DNA of 27,795 nucleotides from CAMCFD01 sp965661355. GTDB taxonomy: Bacteria > Pseudomonadota > Alphaproteobacteria > Rickettsiales > UBA1997. Positions 8,540-16,629 of the stretch are shown piece by piece. The position numbers were made by a program, and so were the translations under genes. Location: contig CBFIDI010000021.1 in the NCBI GenBank assembly GCA_965661355.1, forward strand, positions 1 through 27,795, written 5' to 3'. A model generated the notes under the pieces. That model had not been told where the DNA came from and ran no database searches. It saw only the letters and a list, made by a program, of their open reading frames with translations. How positions within the stretch are numbered: position 1 is the stretch's first letter; every line of letters begins with the position of its first letter.

Positions 8540-8616
8540 AAAAGGGCGGTTAAGTAGCTGTTGTTAGCGTAACAATACTAATTTTAGTAACTTTAAAGCA
8601 ACCCCGCCCTTTTTTT
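8540..8616. terminator. Branched bidirectional terminator-like RNA structure between convergent genes
   Basis: The outer stem AAAAGGGCGG (8540-8549) pairs with CCGCCCTTTT (8604-8613) and is followed by more T residues, so it can terminate transcription from either side. It enclosess two perfect small hairpins: TTGTTA-GCG-TAACAA (8561-8575) and TACTA-ATTT-TAGTA (8576-8589). That makes a three-way junction rather than a simple hairpin. It lies between the 3' ends of the MFS gene (plus) and icd (minus). Confidence 0.75.
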
Positions 8617-8660
8617 GTATAAAAATTTCTTAAAAGCCGTGATTTTGTTGCAAAATTTAA

Positions 8661-9884
8661 TTAATAGAGTTTTCTTAATCTGGAATCTATTTCTTGCAAA
8701 AATTCTTCTGTGTATAGGTAATGTTGGCCATGGCTAACATTTGATCCGTGAATGCAAACGGCTAAATCTTTTGTCATCTTGCCACTTTCGACGGTTTGGA
8801 CGCAGACTTCTTCGAGCTTGTGACAAAAGTCAATAAGTTCTTGGTTTTTGTCAAGCTTTCCTCTGAATTGAAGGCCGCGAGTCCAAGCGAAAATAGAAGC
8901 GATTGGGTTGGTTGAAGTTGGCTTCCCTTCTTGATGAAGCCTATAATGGCGGGTGACTGTGCCGTGTGCGGCCTCGGCTTCGACGGTTTTTCCGTCGGGT
9001 GTGGTCAAAACAGAAGTCATTAGACCTAAAGATCCAAAGCCCTGAGCCACTGTGTCTGATTGAACATCGCCATCGTAATTTTTGCAAGCCCAAACGAACT
9101 CTCCATGCCACTTTAATGCGCTTGCAACCATGTCGTCAATTAAGCGATGTTCGTAAGTAATTCCTAATTTATCGAATTTACTTTTATATTCTTTTTCGTA
9201 AATTTCGGCAAAAATTTCCTTAAAGCGCCCATCATATTTTTTCATGATGGTGTCTTTGGTTGAAAGATAAAGTGGCCAACCTTTATTTAGCGCCACATTG
9301 AAGCAAGAACGCGCAAAGCCGTAAATTGACTTGTCGGTGTTGTACATTGCCATGGCAACGCCTTTTCCTTTGAAGTTATAAACTTCGTGTTCAATAATTT
9401 CGCCGCTTTTGCCTTCGAATTTAACTGTTAATTTTCCTTCTTCGGGGATTGTAAAATCGGTTGCTTTATATTGATCGCCAAAAGCGTGACGCCCGATAAT
9501 TATTGGCTTTGTCCAGTTTGACACAAGACGCGGGACATTTTTGCATACAATTGGTTCGCGAAAAACAGTTCCGTCTAAAATATTACGGATTGTGCCATTT
9601 GGCGATTTGTAAATTTTTTTAAGATTAAATTCTTTAAGTCTATTTTGGTCAGGTGTAATGGTTGCGCACTTTATTCCTACTCCATATTCTTTAATGGCAT
9701 TGGCTGCGTTAATAGTGATTTGATCATCGGTCTTGTCGCGACTTTCAACGCCTAGGTCAAAATATTTGATGTCAAGATCTAGGTAAGGTAAAATTAGCTT
9801 TTCTTTGATAAATTTCCAGATTATTCTGGTCATTTCGTCGCCATCAAGTTCGACAACGGGGTTTTGTACTTTTATTTTTTGCAT
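8661..9884 (-). CDS. icd: NADP-dependent isocitrate dehydrogenase
   Basis: This 407-residue enzyme oxidatively decarboxylates isocitrate to 2-oxoglutarate with NADP+ in the TCA cycle. It is of the homodimeric subfamily shared by eukaryotes and alphaproteobacteria (about 405 residues), not the E. coli type. The substrate loop SPNGTIRNILDGTVFREPI begins at S94, with N96, R100 and R109; R132 follows in IIGRHAFGDQY. Y139 and K210 are the expected catalytic pair, and D251, D273 and D277 lie in the metal-binding region (IDDMVA and YDGDVQSD). NADP specificity is indicated by EAAHGTVTRHY (304-314), with the Arg-His pair R312-H313. It has its own predicted promoter at 9923-9952, although the SDR gene lies only 69 bases upstream on the same strand. 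Confidence 0.97.
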   Translation of the reverse strand: MQKIKVQNPVVELDGDEMTRIIWKFIKEKLILPYLDLDIKYFDLGVESRDKTDDQITINAANAIKEYGVGIKCATITPDQNRLKEFNLKKIYKSPNGTIRNILDGTVFREPIVCKNVPRLVSNWTKPIIIGRHAFGDQYKATDFTIPEEGKLTVKFEGKSGEIIEHEVYNFKGKGVAMAMYNTDKSIYGFARSCFNVALNKGWPLYLSTKDTIMKKYDGRFKEIFAEIYEKEYKSKFDKLGITYEHRLIDDMVASALKWHGEFVWACKNYDGDVQSDTVAQGFGSLGLMTSVLTTPDGKTVEAEAAHGTVTRHYRLHQEGKPTSTNPIASIFAWTRGLQFRGKLDKNQELIDFCHKLEEVCVQTVESGKMTKDLAVCIHGSNVSHGQHYLYTEEFLQEIDSRLRKLY

Positions 9885-9922
9885 AATTAAATAATTTTGA
9901 AAATTGCCGTGAAATATTGTTA

Positions 9923-9952
9923 ATTATAGCAAGAAAAAAATTGATTTTTCAA
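9923..9952 (-). promoter_or_regulatory. Predicted icd promoter with extended -10
   Basis: On the minus strand TTGAAA (9947-9952) is separated by 18 bases from a perfect TATAAT (9923-9928), preceded by TGC as in an extended -10. Transcription would start about 30 bases before the icd ATG. Confidence 0.55.
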
Positions 9953-9953
9953 G

Positions 9954-10667
9954 TTAAAATTCAATCTTTTTGCCAGAATAGTCAAATATCAGGCCAGAAT
10001 CTGTGGTTTTTAAATTACTTAAAACATCAATTAAAGAAGAGGCGCTGAAATGGGGGCTGAATAATTTATTTTCTTTTACCATTGCTTGAAATGGTTTTGA
10101 TAAGTTGCTGTCGACTGTTCCGGGGTGAAGACCAACAATTATTGCTTTTTTGTTTTTGCGCTTAATTTCAATTGAAAAATTTCTTAAAACCATATTCAAA
10201 GCAGCTTTTGAAGCGCGATAAGCGTACCAGCCGCCAATATTATTGTCAGAAATACTGCCGACTCGGGCGCTAAGAGCGGCAAAAATTGAATTTTCTTGTG
10301 AATTTAGCTTGGGTAAAAAATATTTTCCAACCAAGGCTGGGCCAATAACATTTGTGGCAAAAATTTGGTCAAATTTATTTTTAGATAATTCTTTAATTGA
10401 TTTTTCTGGCATAATTTCATTATTATGCAAAAGTCCGCTTGCTAAAATTACTATGTCGAGTTTTTCGCTAATTTCTTGCGCGCCATTTTCGATAGATTTT
10501 TCATCTTCGATATCAATCTTGAGATTTTTTATTTTTTGCGAATCAAAATTGGTGCCTGACCTTGAAAAAGAGTAAATTTTAGATATTTCATCTTGTTTTT
10601 CATATTGTTTTATGAATTCTGCGCCAATAGAACCAGTTGCGCCAATAATTGCTATTGTTTTTGTCAT
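9954..10667 (-). CDS. Short-chain dehydrogenase/reductase (SDR)
   Basis: This 237-residue Rossmann-fold oxidoreductase has the nucleotide motif as GATGSIG (9-15), a slightly altered TGxxxGxG. The structural N106 is in ATNVIGP, the catalytic Ser lies in ARVGSISDN (S138 or S140), and the active-site pair is Y150-x-x-x-K154 (YRASK). SIEIKRKNKKAIIVGLHPGTVDSNL gives the typical PG motif after beta-6. It resembles the CsgA/YciK-like single-domain SDRs of unknown substrate; the cofactor is NAD(P)H. It is transcribed towards icd with a 69-base gap and divergently from the TonB-dependent receptor. The substrate cannot be read from the sequence. Confidence 0.88.
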   Translation of the reverse strand: MTKTIAIIGATGSIGAEFIKQYEKQDEISKIYSFSRSGTNFDSQKIKNLKIDIEDEKSIENGAQEISEKLDIVILASGLLHNNEIMPEKSIKELSKNKFDQIFATNVIGPALVGKYFLPKLNSQENSIFAALSARVGSISDNNIGGWYAYRASKAALNMVLRNFSIEIKRKNKKAIIVGLHPGTVDSNLSKPFQAMVKENKLFSPHFSASSLIDVLSNLKTTDSGLIFDYSGKKIEF

Positions 10668-10762
10668 TTAACTTTTGGTTAATTAATATTTATAAAGTTT
10701 TGCTTTTGAAAAAAATAACGAAATTTACAATGAAAATCAACCTAATTTTTTGATATCTTTGC

Positions 10763-10795
10763 TTGACTTTAATATTGATTATCAATATCATTATC
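10763..10795 (+). promoter_or_regulatory. Promoter with overlapping Fur box upstream of the TonB receptor
   Basis: TTGACT (10763-10768), a 17-base spacer and TATCAT (10786-10791) form a good sigma-70 promoter. The 19-bp sequence at 10777-10795, GATTATCAATATCATTATC, matches the classical Fur box in 16 of 19 positions and covers the -10, so a bound regulator would block polymerase. The start codon follows 56 bases downstream. Confidence 0.72.
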
Positions 10796-10851
10796 ACTTC
10801 TATTAGATTCCTAATAAAAACTATTGGTTAATTCACAAACACAATTACAAA

Positions 10852-13065
10852 ATGACAAAATCTATTTCTTTTGCTGCGGCTTTAACTCTTGCTTTTTCTG
10901 GCAATTCTTATGCGCAAGAAAAAACTTATTCGCAAATTCCAACAATTGTTGTTGAAGAAAATAAGCAAAATAACAACTACGAAGTTCCTATTTATTTTCC
11001 GGGCTCGGCAAGTTATGTTTCGCCAGAGGTTATTGCAGAAAAACAAACCACCGATATCAATCGGGCTATTCGCGAGGTTGCGGGCGTTAATATTCAAGAA
11101 GAGGACGGTTATGGATTAAGGCCAAATATTGGCATTCGCGGTTCTAGAAATGACAGAAGCGCCAATATTACTTTAATGGAAGACGGAGTTTTAATTGCTC
11201 CGGCGCCTTATGCATCGCCTTCTGCTTATTATTTTCCGTCAATGGGAAGAGTTAAGGCAATTGAGGTTAGAAAAGGATCGTCTTCAATTAAATATGGACC
11301 AAGAACTACTAGTGGCGCTATTAACCTAATTACAACGGCAATTCCGGAAGATAAAAAAGCCGAAATAAATGCTTATTATGGAAGTTACAATGAAAGAAGG
11401 GTTAATGCTAATATTGGAAAGTCTTATGAGAATTTTGGCTATGTTCTAAACTTTGATCACGCCGTAGCAGATGGTTTTAAAGATTTGCCAAATGGCGGTG
11501 AGACTGGGTTTGAAATGAGTGATTTTATGACAAAATTTCGCTTTAACACCGACAAAGACGCCGATATTTACCAAGCGCTTGAATTTAAGCTTGCGCACAA
11601 TAAAGAAAGCTCAAATGAGTCTTATGCGGGTTTGACATTGGGTGATTTTGTTAGCGACCCTTACCAGCGCTATGCGGCAAGTGCTTTGGACAATATGGAC
11701 GCCGAACATGATCAATATCAGGTCACTCATTTCGCTGATTTTAATAATGGCTTTACTCTTAATACTACGGCTTATTACAACGAATTTACTAGAAATTGGT
11801 ACAAGCTTGATGATGTTGATGATGGCAACGGTTTTATTGGTTTGGGCGAGGCTTACAATGGTCAAAATAACTCTTATCTTGCGGTTCTTAAGGGTGATGC
11901 AAATGGTAGGGTTAACTTAAAATCTAATAACCGCCGTTATGTTTCGCAAGGAATTCAAACCGTTGCTAAAACAAGTTTTAATATTGGCAAAGCGCAACAT
12001 AATTTTGAATTTGGCAGTAGAATTCATGATGATTTTGAGGATCGTTTTCAGCAAGAAGACATTTACGACATGAACTCTGGAACTTTAAGTTTAAACAGCC
12101 TTGGCGCAGCGGGCGCTGCTGGAAATAGAGTTGCATCGGCCAGAGCTTATTCGGCTTATGTTGAAGATGAAATTCTAATTGGTAAATTAACTATTGTACC
12201 GGGTTTGAGATATGAGTCAATTAATCTGAAGAGAAGAGACTTCGGAGGAAGTGACGCCGACAGATCGGAAATTCCGACTTCGACAGTTAACAATGTTGAG
12301 GCCTTGACCCCCGGACTTGGCGCCAGTTACATGTTAACTGACAATAGCGCTATTTTTGGTTCGATTCACAAAGGTTTTGCGCCGCCTTCAACTGGTAACA
12401 GTCAAGCTTCGGTTGAAGAATCTGTTAATTACGAAGTTGGTTACCGCTTAAGGGGCGAGAATGAGTTGTTTTTTGAATCGACCCTTTTTGCAATTGATTA
12501 CGACAATCTTTTGGGTCGCGACACCGCTTCTGCGGGCGGAGATGGCAATAATGCGTCTTTTAATGGCGGCAAGGTATTTACCTATGGTCTTGAGTTGGCC
12601 AGTGGTTACAAATTTAACAAAAAAATTATCAATAAAAATGTTAAATTTCCGGTTGCTTTAACTTACACATACAACCATTCTGAATTTAGAACAAGTTTTG
12701 ATGAAGGTGGAGTTGATGAGTGGGGCAGTGTAACTAAGGGCGATAAATTGCCTTATGTTCCAGAGCATCAAATTGGATTTAGAACGGGTTTAGAGGTTGA
12801 CAAGTGGTCGGCTACATTATTTGGAAAATATGTTGGCGCCATGAGAACTACGGCCTCGCAGGGATCAATTGTAAAAAGTAATAAAATTCCTTCGCATTTT
12901 GTTTTAGATGGTTCGGTATTTTACCAGTTTGATTCTGACTTAGCGTTATTTGTTGCGGTTGACAATATTTTAGATCGTGAATATGCGGTGGCCGACCGTC
13001 CATACGGCCTAAGACCAGGCAAGCCAATGACTGCTAGGGTTGGATTTAACTACAAATTATTCTAA
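10852..13065 (+). CDS. TonB-dependent outer-membrane receptor, FecA-like (ferric siderophore or citrate)
   Basis: This 737-residue protein has a signal peptide (residues 1-21, ending NSYA). A TonB-box-like PTIVVEE follows at about 30-36. The plug domain has PNIGIRGSRN (91-100), a LMEDGVLIAPAPY loop and GSSSIKYGPRTTSGAINLIT (142-161), the spacing and wording of FecA-class receptors. The barrel occupies the rest and ends in the aromatic outer-membrane signature (FNYKLF). Expected function is energised import of a ferric chelate across the outer membrane, driven by TonB-ExbBD. The FecA resemblance is from the plug; the ligand is uncertain. There is no FecI/FecR extension or neighbour and no ABC transporter nearby, so regulation is probably by the Fur box upstream. 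A perfect 34-bp palindrome after the stop serves as terminator. Confidence 0.92.
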   Translation: MTKSISFAAALTLAFSGNSYAQEKTYSQIPTIVVEENKQNNNYEVPIYFPGSASYVSPEVIAEKQTTDINRAIREVAGVNIQEEDGYGLRPNIGIRGSRNDRSANITLMEDGVLIAPAPYASPSAYYFPSMGRVKAIEVRKGSSSIKYGPRTTSGAINLITTAIPEDKKAEINAYYGSYNERRVNANIGKSYENFGYVLNFDHAVADGFKDLPNGGETGFEMSDFMTKFRFNTDKDADIYQALEFKLAHNKESSNESYAGLTLGDFVSDPYQRYAASALDNMDAEHDQYQVTHFADFNNGFTLNTTAYYNEFTRNWYKLDDVDDGNGFIGLGEAYNGQNNSYLAVLKGDANGRVNLKSNNRRYVSQGIQTVAKTSFNIGKAQHNFEFGSRIHDDFEDRFQQEDIYDMNSGTLSLNSLGAAGAAGNRVASARAYSAYVEDEILIGKLTIVPGLRYESINLKRRDFGGSDADRSEIPTSTVNNVEALTPGLGASYMLTDNSAIFGSIHKGFAPPSTGNSQASVEESVNYEVGYRLRGENELFFESTLFAIDYDNLLGRDTASAGGDGNNASFNGGKVFTYGLELASGYKFNKKIINKNVKFPVALTYTYNHSEFRTSFDEGGVDEWGSVTKGDKLPYVPEHQIGFRTGLEVDKWSATLFGKYVGAMRTTASQGSIVKSNKIPSHFVLDGSVFYQFDSDLALFVAVDNILDREYAVADRPYGLRPGKPMTARVGFNYKLF

Positions 13066-13088
13066 ATTAGTGTAACAGATATTTGCCT

Positions 13089-13122
13089 TTTCAAAAAATG
13101 CCTCTAGAGGCATTTTTTGAAA
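13089..13122. terminator. Strong hairpin terminator after the TonB receptor
   Basis: A perfect 34-bp inverted repeat, with arms of 17 bases meeting at CTAG and inner GC part TGCCTCTAGAGGCA, is flanked by A and T runs (CAAAAAA left, TTTTTTG right). It begins 23 bases after the receptor stop codon. The symmetrical A/T runs would allow termination from both directions. Confidence 0.85.
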
Positions 13123-13629
13123 GTGGTTTTGTTATTTGTTTGCACTTACCTATTTTTAGTGGACGCAGACCTTCTTATCTTCGAATAAATATTTCACTAT
13201 TTTGTCACAAAATTATCATGAAAGCCTAGTTTTAGTCCTAATATCAAAGATTATCTTTAAATGCTAATTAAGGAGTAAGTAATTTTATTGGTAAATAATT
13301 AATATTGAAAACACGGCGCATCAAGAAGTTTTATGATGAATTTAATAATTGAATTACGAGAGCTAAATTGTCTTTTAAAGAGGGGGTTTGGTATTAATAA
13401 TATTTTGATTCTTTGATGATTTTTTGCTAAAAATATTTTTTAATGTTAGAGGTGGAGCTGGAAGAGGGTGTATTATTGCTAAAAATCTAAATAATAAAGG
13501 GTTGCTAATTATCGCTTTTGTGCCAATAAAATTAACTAATTATTTTTTAGATTTAACTTGATTATTGCAATAAGTAATATTAATTTAATATCTTCGGCCA
13601 TTTCAAAAAACCCCAAATACTTTGGAGAT
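13123..13629. other. Non-coding region with an inverted family-1 repeat before opgB
   Basis: It holds the inverted family-1 copy at 13240-13380 and a second trace of its 3' part (TTTTTTGCTAAAAATATTTT near 13424). I see no ORF with coding character, other than the unlikely upstream extension of the next gene from a TTG at 13558. Confidence 0.5.
13240..13380 (-). repeat. Dispersed intergenic repeat, family 1, inverted copy
   Basis: Read on the minus strand it carries CAATTTAGCTCTCGTAATTC, AATTATTAAATTCATCA and CCTTAATTAGCATTTAAAGA, ending near TTTGATATT. It is collinear with the copies at 397-550 and 1823-1978. Confidence 0.55.
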
Positions 13630-15108
13630 ATGAATAAAATATTATCAAAAATTAAAGACAAATTAAATAATTTTGTTAATTACTGCAAAAACAACAAGGT
13701 TCAGTCAGCTTTGTTATTTTTGATTTATTTGTCGATATGCTGTTTTATTTTTGTAAAGCTTCTTCCAAAAATGTTCTACATTCATAATTTTGAACAAATA
13801 TTATTTCATTTGAACCAACCCTTGGATGGTGTAGATCAAGAGTTAATAAATAAAATAATTTCTAGAATATTAAGACATTCAATTGTTTATTTTTTGGTAT
13901 TTTTATTTATTTTTAAATTATTCAGACTTGGTTTCAAGGGTGCGGGCAAAATATTATTTTTAACTGTTTGTGCTATTGTTATTTTTGCTTTTACTATTTG
14001 TTACAGTTTTAAAATATTTAAAATTAATGATTACTTAAAAAGACAAGACAAAGAAACTCCTTTTTCTAATTACTATGAAGAAAATTATGTTTTTCCAAAT
14101 TCGCAAAATGTAAAATTTAACAAGAAAAAAAATCTAATAATTTTATATTTAGAATCTGTTGAAAACTCATATTACAAAAAAACTGGCCTTTTTAAAGAAA
14201 ATTTACTTCCAAATTTAGAGAATTTAGCTAAAACAGAAATTTCGTTTAATGGCTTCAAGCAAGTTTCTGGAACTTCTTGGACAATTGCCGGACTTTTTGC
14301 TTCAAATTGCGGGGTGCCTTTAAAGTCGGTTGTTAATGGCGTTTCTTACAGAAATATTAAGGATTTCTTTAAAAATATTAAATGCTTGCCACAAATTCTA
14401 AAAAGCAATGGTTACAAAACCTATTATTTACAAGGTGCAGATATTAAATTTGCAGGAAAAAATAAATTTTTCTCCCAGCATGGTGTTGACAATCCCCTGG
14501 GCAAAAATTACTTTATGAATTTAGAAGGTTACAATAAGTCTCAAGATGGCGACTGGGGAATAAATGACCATACTCTTTTCAGGCACGCCCAAGAAAAAAT
14601 TTCTGAAATTGCAAAAAATAAATCACAGCCATTTATGTTTACAATGTTGACGGTAGATACGCATCATACAACTGGTTTTTTAAATTCCGTTTGTGAAAGA
14701 AAATACGATATTGACATGAAAAATACCCTGCATTGCCAAGATAAATTAATATTTAATTTTATTAGCTGGTTAAAAAAGCAAGATTTTTATGACAATACTA
14801 CAATTTTAATAGTGGGCGATCATTTAGCAATGCCCAACACGCTGCGAAGCTATTTAGACAGAAACAAAAATAGGCAAATTATTAATATTTTTATTAATTC
14901 TGATAAAAAAACACAGAATTTAAATAGGCAATTTACAACATTTGATTTATTTCCAACTATTTTAGAGTCAATTGGCGCAGATGCAAAAAGGCTGGGGTTG
15001 GGTAGATCTTTGTTTTCAGAAAACAAAACCCTTATTGAAAAAGAGGGGCGTAAAAAATTCGATAGAAAAATCTGTCAAAAATCTCAACTTTACGAAAGCT
15101 TCAGATAA
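13630..15108 (+). CDS. OpgB-like periplasmic phosphoglycerol transferase (sulfatase/LTA synthase superfamily)
   Basis: The protein (492 residues from the ATG at 13630) has N-terminal membrane segments at about residues 24-48, 85-101 and 107-127, then a periplasmic alkaline-phosphatase-fold domain. The fit to E. coli OpgB (MdoB, phosphoglycerol transferase I) is clear. It has the metal Glu E175 in LYLESVE; the nucleophile-region GTSWTIAGLFASNCGVPL with T218; and then LKSNGYKTYYLQGADIKFAG. The next segments are GDWGINDHTLF (307-317), MLTVDTHHTTGF (339-350), GDHLAM (396-401) and LGLGRSLFSE near the end. OpgB moves phosphoglycerol from phosphatidylglycerol onto periplasmic glucans. Whether glucans are made here is not shown by the window, and an LTA-synthase-like activity on another acceptor is possible. 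Start choice: the frame is open to a TTG at 13558, but GGAG just before the ATG at 13630 and the better N-terminus favour the latter. Confidence 0.85.
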   Translation: MNKILSKIKDKLNNFVNYCKNNKVQSALLFLIYLSICCFIFVKLLPKMFYIHNFEQILFHLNQPLDGVDQELINKIISRILRHSIVYFLVFLFIFKLFRLGFKGAGKILFLTVCAIVIFAFTICYSFKIFKINDYLKRQDKETPFSNYYEENYVFPNSQNVKFNKKKNLIILYLESVENSYYKKTGLFKENLLPNLENLAKTEISFNGFKQVSGTSWTIAGLFASNCGVPLKSVVNGVSYRNIKDFFKNIKCLPQILKSNGYKTYYLQGADIKFAGKNKFFSQHGVDNPLGKNYFMNLEGYNKSQDGDWGINDHTLFRHAQEKISEIAKNKSQPFMFTMLTVDTHHTTGFLNSVCERKYDIDMKNTLHCQDKLIFNFISWLKKQDFYDNTTILIVGDHLAMPNTLRSYLDRNKNRQIINIFINSDKKTQNLNRQFTTFDLFPTILESIGADAKRLGLGRSLFSENKTLIEKEGRKKFDRKICQKSQLYESFR

Positions 15109-15300
15109 TATTTTTTAAATTAAGAGTTGGTGCCAAGATTGGTCTTTAAAAACTGATTTACAATAGTCTAGCTTTGCAATTAATAAACAAGGCTCTAAAA
15201 AATTTTATCAAGATAAATTATTGCAAAAAAAACGAGTAATATTTTCTGATATTACGAAAGTTTTAACGATGATATTACTGGTCGGGTGCTAGCTTCGTCA

Positions 15301-15321
15301 ATGGTTAATTATAAAGTTGAA
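15301..15321 (-). repeat. Dispersed short repeat, family 2 (inverted copy)
   Basis: Minus-strand reading TTCAACTTTATAATTAACCA matches the central part of the family-2 consensus. Confidence 0.4.
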
Positions 15322-15350
15322 CCGCTTAAGTGCTATATCGAAAGCTTGCC

Positions 15351-15420
15351 ATGATTCTTTTTTACTAATAAGATTTAATAAAATTATTTAGCCTCTTATT
15401 AGTGTTTAAAAATAGGACTT
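15351..15420 (+). repeat. Partial dispersed repeat, family 1
   Basis: CATGATTCTTTTTTACTAAT, AAAATTATTTAGCCTCTTAT and GTTTAAAAATAGGACTT align with the 3' half of family-1 copies. Confidence 0.45.
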
Positions 15421-15421
15421 T

Positions 15422-15452
15422 GGGCAATTTAAAGGCTTGTTTAATATTGCCC
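15422..15452 (-). terminator. Weak terminator-like hairpin at the end of the first ankyrin gene
   Basis: GGGCAAT (15422-15428) can pair with ATTGCCC (15446-15452). The loop contains the TAA stop codon. On the minus strand it is followed only by a short T-rich stretch, so termination efficiency is doubtful. Confidence 0.3.
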
Positions 15453-16553
15453 GCCTTGTTGATTTTGTCGTCCGCCGTTAAGGGCGCCAGCATTTGGCAA
15501 AGCAGCGGCAGGAGCGGGATTATGATTACCATCTTGATTGCCAGATTCCACAATATCAGCATGGAGGTTAATTAACGATTGCGCGGTCTTAACATGACCT
15601 TGTTGATAAGCGAGTTGTAATGGGGTTTTGTCTTCGTAATCTTTTGCATCAGGCCTAGCCCCTGCTTGAATTAATGCTTTAGCAGCTTCGGTGTGACCAT
15701 AAAGGCATGCGGTATGCAATGGTGTAGCGTTATCAATATCTGATACTATGTTAATATCGGCGCCTGCCTGAATTAAAATCTGGATAATTTCGCTATTACC
15801 ACCTATACTTGCAAATTCTATTGGGGTTCTGCCAAATTTACTTACCGCGTCAATTTTGGCTCCTGCTTCAATTAAAGTCTTGGCACTCTTAAAATTTCCG
15901 CTTATACATGCTAGTTGCAGCAAATTAAAGCCTTCTTGATATGCTGCGTTAATATCAATATTGGCACCTTTATCAATAAGCTTGTGGATAATTTCAGAAT
16001 TACCTCTGAAATAGGCTTGAGATAAAGGAGACCTAGGTAAAGGAGATCTTGGTTTAATATTAACATCGGCGCCTTTATCAATTAAAGTATTGACAATATT
16101 AGTGTAATCCCTTTCGCAAGCGATATATAATGGCGAGACTCCACTTACATCTTGTGCATTAATATCAGCACCCGCCTCAATTAGGGCCTCGATAATTTCT
16201 TCATAACCCTTTAAGCAAGCATCATGCAACGGAGTTCTATCGCCTCTATATGTATCGTTAACATCAGCGCCTGCTTTAATCAGGGATTTTGCTATTTCAG
16301 CATTACCAAGATGGCATGCAACATGTAATGGCGTTTCATTGCGACTACCTTTCACATTAATATTGGCATTTTGTTCAATTAGAGCTATGGCAATTTCGGT
16401 GTGACCCTTTGAGCATACAATTTGCAACGGAGTTATAGCTCTATGATCTTTAACCTCAATATTAACGCCCCGAGCGATTAAGCGACTTACTTCTTCGAGA
16501 TTACCATTTTCACAAGCATCAAATAATGCTTGTTCATTTATTGATAAAGGCAT
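15441..16553 (-). CDS. Ankyrin-repeat protein, paralogue A
   Basis: This 370-residue protein consists of about ten 33-residue ankyrin repeats (TPLHxACxxGxxEIAxxLIxAGADIN pattern) from about residue 10 to 335. A low-complexity tail rich in Asn, Gln, Gly, Ala and Pro follows, ending QNQQGGQY. There is no signal peptide, membrane segment or catalytic domain, so the function is protein-protein binding. In host-associated bacteria such proteins are often secreted effectors, but no secretion signal is proven here. The N-terminus MPLSINEQALFDACENGNLE is shared in outline with the five neighbouring ankyrin genes. It starts 76 bases after gene B ends. It has the common leader (16554-16582) but no shared promoter, so it is probably co-transcribed with B. 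One repeat (about 175-190) has an irregular PRSPLPRSPL insertion. Confidence 0.93.
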   Translation of the reverse strand: MPLSINEQALFDACENGNLEEVSRLIARGVNIEVKDHRAITPLQIVCSKGHTEIAIALIEQNANINVKGSRNETPLHVACHLGNAEIAKSLIKAGADVNDTYRGDRTPLHDACLKGYEEIIEALIEAGADINAQDVSGVSPLYIACERDYTNIVNTLIDKGADVNIKPRSPLPRSPLSQAYFRGNSEIIHKLIDKGANIDINAAYQEGFNLLQLACISGNFKSAKTLIEAGAKIDAVSKFGRTPIEFASIGGNSEIIQILIQAGADINIVSDIDNATPLHTACLYGHTEAAKALIQAGARPDAKDYEDKTPLQLAYQQGHVKTAQSLINLHADIVESGNQDGNHNPAPAAALPNAGALNGGRQNQQGGQY

Positions 16554-16582
16554 AATAAATTAGAATTAGGGTTAATAATTAA
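16554..16582 (-). promoter_or_regulatory. Conserved ankyrin-family leader element, copy A
   Basis: On the minus strand TTAATTATTAACCCTAATTC plus TAATTTATT runs directly into the ATG. Near-identical sequence precedes all six ankyrin genes. It has no Shine-Dalgarno motif, so it may replace one as a translation or regulatory element. Confidence 0.6.
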
Positions 16583-16629
16583 ATAGAATCATTATTTTAA
16601 AAAAAGTTAAAATAGCTCAATATCGCTTT

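Larger units (their letters stand above)
15109..15440. other. Convergent intergenic region after opgB and after the first ankyrin gene
   Basis: No ORF. It contains an inverted family-2 motif (15301-15321), a partial family-1 repeat (15351-15420) and a weak hairpin at 15422-15452 overlapping the end of the ankyrin gene. No strong GC terminator for opgB is seen. Confidence 0.5.

Noticed and set aside
8544..8609. Possible tRNA or degenerate tRNA gene
   Set aside because: The 66-base cloverleaf-like shape starts with GGGCGG and ends with CCGCCC, but there is no T-arm (no GGTTC-like box), no proper 7-base anticodon loop and a T-run follows. A branched terminator fits better.
11611..11920. Small overlapping ORFs inside the TonB receptor gene
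   Set aside because: They lie in other frames of a well-supported receptor gene and show no protein-like features.
13558..13629. TTG start extending the OpgB-like protein by 24 residues
   Set aside because: No ribosome binding site precedes the TTG and the added residues are not typical of the family. The ATG at 13630 is preceded by GGAG, although closely.
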